DNA of 64,000 bases, from positions 23,846 to 87,845 of the forward strand of contig CANTFL010001290.1 of NCBI GenBank assembly GCA_947650285.1, read 5' to 3'. A program made the translations under genes and the position numbers. The notes under the pieces are model-generated. The model made no database searches. It saw only the letters and a program-made list of their open reading frames with translations, and was not told the DNA's origin. Origin of the DNA: Hyaloperonospora brassicae (lineage: Eukaryota > Oomycota > Peronosporomycetes > Peronosporales > Peronosporaceae). Shown here one piece after another: positions 58,675-64,000 of this stretch; within the stretch, counting starts at the first letter, position 1, and every line of letters starts with the position of its first letter.

Positions 58675-61431
58675 GCTGCGATAAAAGAACATCATACTGC
58701 TGACGTGGTGCTGATGTGCTGCTTACCAGGTGTAACGCAGCCCCGTGTGCGCTCCATCCATCGGTGCAGTCGCCACAGTTCTACTATCAGTGCCTGCTGA
58801 CAATCACGCAACACCTGTGTCAGCGCATCGTGCAGATTGCCGCAAGTATTGATGAAGCAACAGACAATTTCGACTCAGCCATCTCTATTCGCTGAAGGTG
58901 TCTTCCTCGTGCGCGAACTCACGAACTCTTCTCTATATGGTCGCTGCTATCTCGTCGGCCAGTCGTTTCGTGCATACACCGAAGACGAAACTTCGTTGTG
59001 ACTCATGCATCCACCCCATGGCGTAGCAGTTGTGTGTCCTGAATTTTTTTGCATGTACTCGGGGCCCCTTACAAGGCGGCTCAACTACTGTACTTCTCGT
59101 TAGCCGTCGCTCGGCAAAACGTTCTTGAGACATTGGGTCAGCTGCTGAGGCGTCTGTTAAGCGACACAGCTCGAGCAATGGCGTCATGATTTGATTTGAA
59201 GCCTTCCGTCCAGCGCAAACAACTGTCGATTGATTGTGCAGCTCATGGCTTGGGCACAGTGGTGATGGATCCTTGTGAAGAGTAGCCAATGTATACCGCG
59301 ATTAGTTCATATTATGCTTCAACTGCTGGAACGGTGTTTGGCATGCGAAGGGTTGCTGGTCTCCGCGTAGAAGACAACGGCATACCGCTACGTTTGTGGG
59401 CACAACAAAAACCTCGGTGGTGTTTTGCTGACAGCGTGTAGATGGAACTGTTGCTCTGCAATCTGTTGGTGCACGCAAGTTTCATTTGTGACGTCGGCGC
59501 GCGCACTGCAATGCCGGTGCTGGACGATCCCTTTCGCTCAAACTGTAGGCGCGATACCTGTTCGGGTCATTCACCTTTACGATATGTGTGTCCGCTCAGT
59601 ATTGCCAAGCGGAGATCGTAAGGCTATACCACGATCGTTCGTACGCCATTTTCTTTACTCGGCGAATTGCTGTCCCGACGAGCTCAAGGTTTGTGAACGT
59701 TTTTGTGGTTCCGGTGTATACCCTCATCTCCACTGTCACTCGTGTGTGCTCTGTTGTGTTGGCTAGATCAAAAAAGTGATTGGGGTATCAGGTTGTTGTA
59801 CTTTGCGTGAGCTTTGTGTGTATGCAACTGAGCCTCTATCATGACCGAGCCCACCGCGCGTTGCGCGAAATGCGTCAAGAGCATCGCAATGAGACGGAAA
59901 GCACGGTGACCTACACGTTTGTCTTGCACGGATGGCTCCCCATTCCGACTGAGTCGCGAATGAAGCTATCCGTGCAAGGCAAACTTGTACTCTCAAACGC
60001 TAATGCTTCACCGAAGCATTCAGCAATGAAGCAGAAGCTGCGCGAGAAGTCGCAGGAAACGGCACCCGAGTTTGGCCTCGACAAGCCATTCCCTGGCTCT
60101 TTCGGCAAAACTGTGCGGTTTGCTACCAACTGTATGGAACCGATACACTCTCCAGACTACAGACCCCGCGGGAGACGCCTATGAGCTATATTGCTTCAGA
60201 GGGTGAGACTGGATCGCAGCAGCTGAGCACTTCGGTGAGTCTCCTACCCTCGAGCCAGTTGCACATTCCAGCACGAATAGCGGCAAAGCCACTGCAAGCG
60301 GCGAGCAAGACGGAAACGAGAACGAAGATGCGATGACTTGGAACTGCAACCAGGATGTCACCTCGAGATGTTTGTCCAGCAAAACCCTTTGTTTACACAC
60401 GGGTTGGGCGCGATCCTCGCATGTCAATCGGTAATGTCAAGCGAACCCATGCCAATTAACACCAATGCATTATGACGCTCAGTAGGCTACTGTTGACGTT
60501 GGAGTCTCGATGATGGAGCGCAGGCTGTTCGTTCTAGTGAAGCACTTTGCTGTATGTATCCGATTGAATCCGAGTGTGAAGGAGCTCTTTGCAAAAACGC
60601 CAACGTCCTGGCGCATTGAGCTTTGTTGTTGCTTGATGTGCACCGTGCAAGAGACAAGCTCGATAACCTTGAGGCTCTTACCCGGCGAAGACCGAAAGGC
60701 GAAATGGGCGATGCAAAGCAAGATGAACTTGAGGCGGAAATATCTGGTGAGCATGCTGGAGCTTACCATACGATGCCGGCGTAGCGCTGCGTATGGTTGT
60801 AGGACTGACATGCTCATCTGCAATTGGCATGATCAGTGAAAGGACGTACATGCGAGGTCCATGTCTTGCCGTTCGTTGCTTGCTGTGCATTGCATGCCGT
60901 TATTTGCCTGCTGTGGATTGTGTCTACTCTGTACTGGTGAGTGCATAAGAGAAAGGAGCGAGCAAAAACGATGATCAGGGCTTCACTTGGTGTTGTATTT
61001 ACAACGTGTTTAATGATGCTGCTCAAAATGCTAGCTTGTCTGCAGGCCCCTTCCATCTTACGTCTTCTCGGAGATCCTTCGACAGCAACTCTAGCTCTTG
61101 CTCGCTCTCTCCCAGCACGCGAGCCGCGTCATCGTCACTCAGTACACCCACTCCTTCAGCACGCGAGCCACTCCAGCGTTTCTCCTTCAGTACGCAAGCC
61201 GCGTCACTGTCACTCAATTCGCGCACTCGATCACTATAGCGCTCCAGATATCGCAGCCACCGCTTGAAGCTTGACTCGAAGCTGCGCCACCCGACTTCAA
61301 ATACAGACCAAATACGACCTCATCAAACACCTCGCGTGTCAACCAACAATTGTTGCTACATCGTGTCGGCGCGAGACCTCATGATGTCTGAGTCACGCAT
61401 CCGATGAAAAGCTCGCCGACTCGTCCCGGCT
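58675..61431. other. No confident gene; decayed coding-like DNA
   Basis: Several 70- to 134-codon frames on both strands (for example 59780-60184 + and 58933-59289 -) with GC and codon texture unlike the AT-rich spacers, but no domain I recognise. An imperfect tandem repeat (AGCACGCGAGCCGCGTCA-like, about 75 bp apart) lies at 61112-61220. Confidence 0.45.
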
Positions 61432-62922
61432 TCAGTGCTCGGGCAGCAGGCTAGCAATAGCTCTACCCTTTGCCAGCTTAGCCACAGTCTCGTCCTTCCG
61501 CAGCGTCACAAGGACCTCATCCTTCGACATCGAAGCCAGACACTTGCCCGTCATCAACATACTTTTGGTTCCGTCCTTCAGCTACGTTTCCATATCCTCC
61601 TTCTTTTTCTTCACCTGCGCAGCTGAAGCACCGTCCTCCAAAACCTTATCCATAGCGCCCCTCAGATCGTTTCGCAGCTTGATCTTGTCATCTTCGGTAG
61701 AGAATAGGAGAGAGTGAGCCACGAACACTTCGTTGAAACCAATCCACTCCATAATCCTACCATAGACAGTAGTGGTCCATCGCGCATTGTCTTGGAAGTC
61801 AACGTGTTTTTTCCCCTTCGACAGAGACATCAAATTGAAGGCTTCCTGAGGGGTTGTTCCCGACTCCGGCTAGACGTCGATACTTCTTGGTCGCATGCCT
61901 GGAAATCGCTTGAGCAGCATGGCTTGGAACGTGTTTGCGTGGTCCTTCATATCATGAGACAAAAGGGACGTGGATAAGTGCCTCACCTCTTCCTTTCCTC
62001 TGAACTTCACCAGCACGTCAAATGCCTCAGCGCTGGTAAACGATGTCCCAAACTCGTCCCAATATGCAAGCCAATCGACGGTATTGGCAAGAATATCAGG
62101 CCACGCCGCCTTCATTTCGGCATCAGATGTAGGCCGGGGCTGTTCACCAATCGGCATCATGTGGAAGACGTCGTCCGGTTCAATATTCGCCTTCTGCCAC
62201 AAAGGAGTGATCACCTCTAAAGATAATTTGTCGCGTAGCACTCTTTGTAGCTGGATGGCGCGGCCCTGCCAACCATCATAGGTAAAAAGCCAGTCAAGAA
62301 GCTTCACCAGCCGTTCTTTGGTCTCATCCCCTTCAAATTTTGTCAACAGGGAGTCAACGATAGCAGTGTCGTCGAATGCGCCGGAAGAAAGTTGGTAACT
62401 CTTAGCACGCCGGATCCACAGCAAGAGATCTCTTCCGACGATTTCCCAATCTCGCTCCACTCCAACGTCGATAAGATTGAGATCTGCCACTAGCTTCTCT
62501 TCTCGGACGCCAGCTTCCACCAAAGCTTTCAATGGCTGCACCATTAGACCTTCAAGCTCATTCATGAGATCCTTGTGTAGGTACGGCCGATCAACGAAAC
62601 TTCTCTCGAGTGCTTCCGATGCGTGTGTTACCAGCGTCCGAAGCGTCGCTTCGATTTCTTCGGCTGCCTCTAGCGGTACTCCCACGCTTGGACCCCTCTC
62701 CTCATCGTTGCTGAGTTCGTGGTCGATCTCGTTGACGGCAGAGGCAGAGTCGTGTGCCTCCAGGATGCTTGGCGCGGCAGACGCATTCGCCTCCTCGCGA
62801 GCAGGACCAGTCACCAAGTTGAGGGCGCGACGGTCAGTTTGGTCACCGCCAGCAGCGGTGGAGGCAGCACTTTCCAGCACGAAGATGGCGCAGGCCGTGG
62901 TCAAAATCCATGCAGCGCGCAT
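61432..62922 (-). pseudogene. RxLR-dEER-like secreted effector with two in-frame TAGs
   Basis: Oomycete effectors of this class are secreted and act inside the plant host cell. ATG 62922 gives a signal peptide (MRAAWILTTACAIFVLESAA), a degenerate RxLR (RALN, residues 32-35) and a dEER motif (DEER, residues 73-76) at normal spacing. The following helical region has Trp/Tyr patterns (LLDWLFTYDGWQ, DWLAYWDEFG) compatible with WY-type folds. The frame is open for 350 codons to TAG 61870-61872; the same frame continues with similar composition to a second TAG at 61582-61584 and then to TGA 61432-61434. So it is either a 350-residue protein, a decayed longer gene, or a read-through case. ATG 62997 is in frame upstream but lies before the likely initiator and would bury the signal peptide. 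Confidence 0.76.
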
Positions 62923-62936
62923 ACCGGCAGCCGAGC

Positions 62937-62951
62937 ACTTTGCAGAATGAG
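62937..62951 (-). promoter_or_regulatory. Oomycete Inr-type core promoter of the effector
   Basis: CTCATTCTGCAAAGT on the minus strand closely fits the Phytophthora core promoter consensus GCTCATTYYNCAWTTT. Its A (62948) is 26 nt before ATG 62922. Supports transcription start here and start codon 62922. Confidence 0.65.
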
Positions 62952-62997
62952 AGGAGAAGCCGCAACACCTCTTCGCCGCGACGCGCGAACCACCCAT

Positions 62998-63437
62998 TTG
63001 TCAGCCAACTTGTAAGCGTCAAGAGAGCCGATTCCTGCAAACTTCCGTCAGCTCCCAGGTCTGGTCTCCGTACTTACTTACCCGAGTCAGAGAATGAACA
63101 TGGCCGTGTTGCACGCACAAAACCAGACGTAGACTCAGAGGTCCCAGCTAATCGGGCTCCACGCGTTGCTGCCAGTCACGCAGGTACCACTGCATACGGT
63201 GTGTAAAACATCAGCATGTCGCGGCAGACGCAGCTTCACTCTCTAAACGGATCAGCTTGGGTCCCACTCTCTGAACGGGCAGGCTCGGGCCAGAAAAGAC
63301 GCAAACAGAGACGCCCGAGCAACAGAGGGCAAAACAAAAACAAGGTGGCGCTGAAGAACGTTCTTGAGCTGCGCAGAGCAGCCGCAGGGCTGTGGAGACC
63401 AACTGATCCGAGTTGCTGTGCATCGTAGAAGTGCTGC
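62998..63437. other. No gene recognised
   Basis: Upstream region of the effector gene; short overlapping ORFs on both strands without recognisable motifs. Confidence 0.5.
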
Positions 63438-63826
63438 TGTAACGGGGCACACCCTTGCGTGAACTTAACGCAAGGGTTTCGGTGCCCCGACGGACGTACA
63501 CGTGGCAAGCGAGGAAGCGTAGGTGGGGTAAAAGTAGAACTGTTATATTATTAAATTAAGTCTTTTAACTACTGTCTCTCTGTTTGACTTAACTTAATTA
63601 TGCTAATATAACTGAGTGTATGGTGACGTCTCGTCACCACTCATTGCGCGCGTCTCGCGGCGATTGGTTGGTTGATATCATCAAGATATCAACCAATGAA
63701 CAGACTCTTTGGTCGACCCTTCAATATCACCACTTTGGTGATATTGTTCAAAGAATATCTAGCTTCATATTCTTTATTGTCACTTTCTTTAAAGTGACAA
63801 TTCCATGTAACCGGCTGCCCCGTTAC
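63438..63826 (-). repeat. Family-A 3' LTR, 389 bp
   Basis: Collinear with 4908-5298, with the same stem-loop chain; outer palindrome has one mismatch (TGTAACCGG versus CCCGTTACA). Confidence 0.9.
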
Positions 63827-63928
63827 ATCACCCCCCCCTTAACTGATAGTCACCGTGTGACCATCGAAAATATGGAGGCCACCCGTTGGCCACCATTGGG
63901 ACAGGGAGCACTTGTTGAGTCAGACCTA

Positions 63929-63936
63929 TTCACTCC
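63929..63936 (+). promoter_or_regulatory. Inr-like element of the second antisense gene
   Basis: TTCACTCC matches YTCANTYY; its A (63932) is 28 nt before ATG 63960, as in the first copy at 4799-4806, though neighbouring bases differ. Confidence 0.55.
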
Positions 63937-63959
63937 TGACCTTGCCTCGCATAGTTAAC

Positions 63960-64000
63960 ATGTCTATGCGAGGTGACTCAAGACCTACACAGCCCGGTGC
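63960..64000 (+). CDS. Start of antisense gene, second family-A copy (partial)
   Basis: ATG 63960 opens the same first codons (MSMRGDSRPTQPG) as the antisense gene at 4775, again on the strand opposite to the element's pol. Only 13 codons lie in the window, so whether it is intact cannot be told. Confidence 0.65.
   Translation, partial: MSMRGDSRPTQPG

Larger units (their letters stand above)
63438..64000 (-). mobile_element. Second family-A Gypsy element, 3' end only
   Basis: LTR 63438-63826 (minus), then the polypurine tract (AA plus run of G, read on the minus strand, 63830-63840), then the same non-pol region as 4775-4907. The element continues beyond the window. Confidence 0.9.

Noticed and set aside
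59425..59766. Fragment of an oomycete START/FYVE-type protein
   Set aside because: Only a short LDDPFRS-like stretch near 59516 suggested it; no zinc-finger cysteines or other START signatures were found in frame.
59780..60184. 134-codon ORF as a host gene
   Set aside because: No motif, no promoter match close by and neighbouring frames are broken; kept only as coding-like texture.

Overview
The window looks like repeat-dominated nuclear DNA of a plant-associated oomycete (Peronosporales; Phytophthora or downy-mildew type). Evidence: (i) nearly everything is nested LTR retrotransposons, several carrying a second, archaeal-type RNase H as described for oomycete Chronos elements; (ii) a secreted RxLR-dEER-like effector gene lies at 61.4-62.9 kb; (iii) oomycete-type initiator promoters are recognisable; (iv) a tRNA-derived SINE is present. 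No rRNA, functional tRNA or CRISPR was seen. Species cannot be told from the sequence alone.

Layout. 1-1637: long LTR (family C) cut by the window edge. 1638-5298: 3' half of a chromodomain Gypsy element (family A, + strand). 5299-19636: Chronos-like element C (- strand), its 3' LTR truncated by element A. 19637-23671: 5' half of a Gypsy element (X1, - strand), ending at the RNase H/integrase boundary where element A begins, with copies of one LTR at both junctions. 23672-26.5 kb: decayed host DNA with the relic of an intron-containing gene. 26.5-32.4 kb: Copia element F (+), interrupted by a solo LTR. 32399-46.16 kb: Chronos-like element D (+), inserted in the 3' part of F. 46209-55010: Gypsy element B (-), itself interrupted by an inverted family-D LTR. 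55.0-61.4 kb: a fragment of F, two solo LTRs and otherwise unassigned DNA. 61432-62922: effector-like gene with two in-frame TAG codons. 63438-64000: start of a second family-A element (-).

How things work together. Each element has the usual gag, protease, RT, RNase H and integrase order, but all are broken. The notable shared feature is an extra gene between pol and the 3' LTR, on the opposite strand to gag-pol, in families A, B and C/D. In C and D its C-terminal part aligns without gaps at about half identity; in two family-A copies its start has an oomycete-type initiator at the same 28-nt distance from the ATG. I regard this conserved antisense gene as the best candidate for an undescribed system. 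I worked by hand reading and translation only; no database search was possible.
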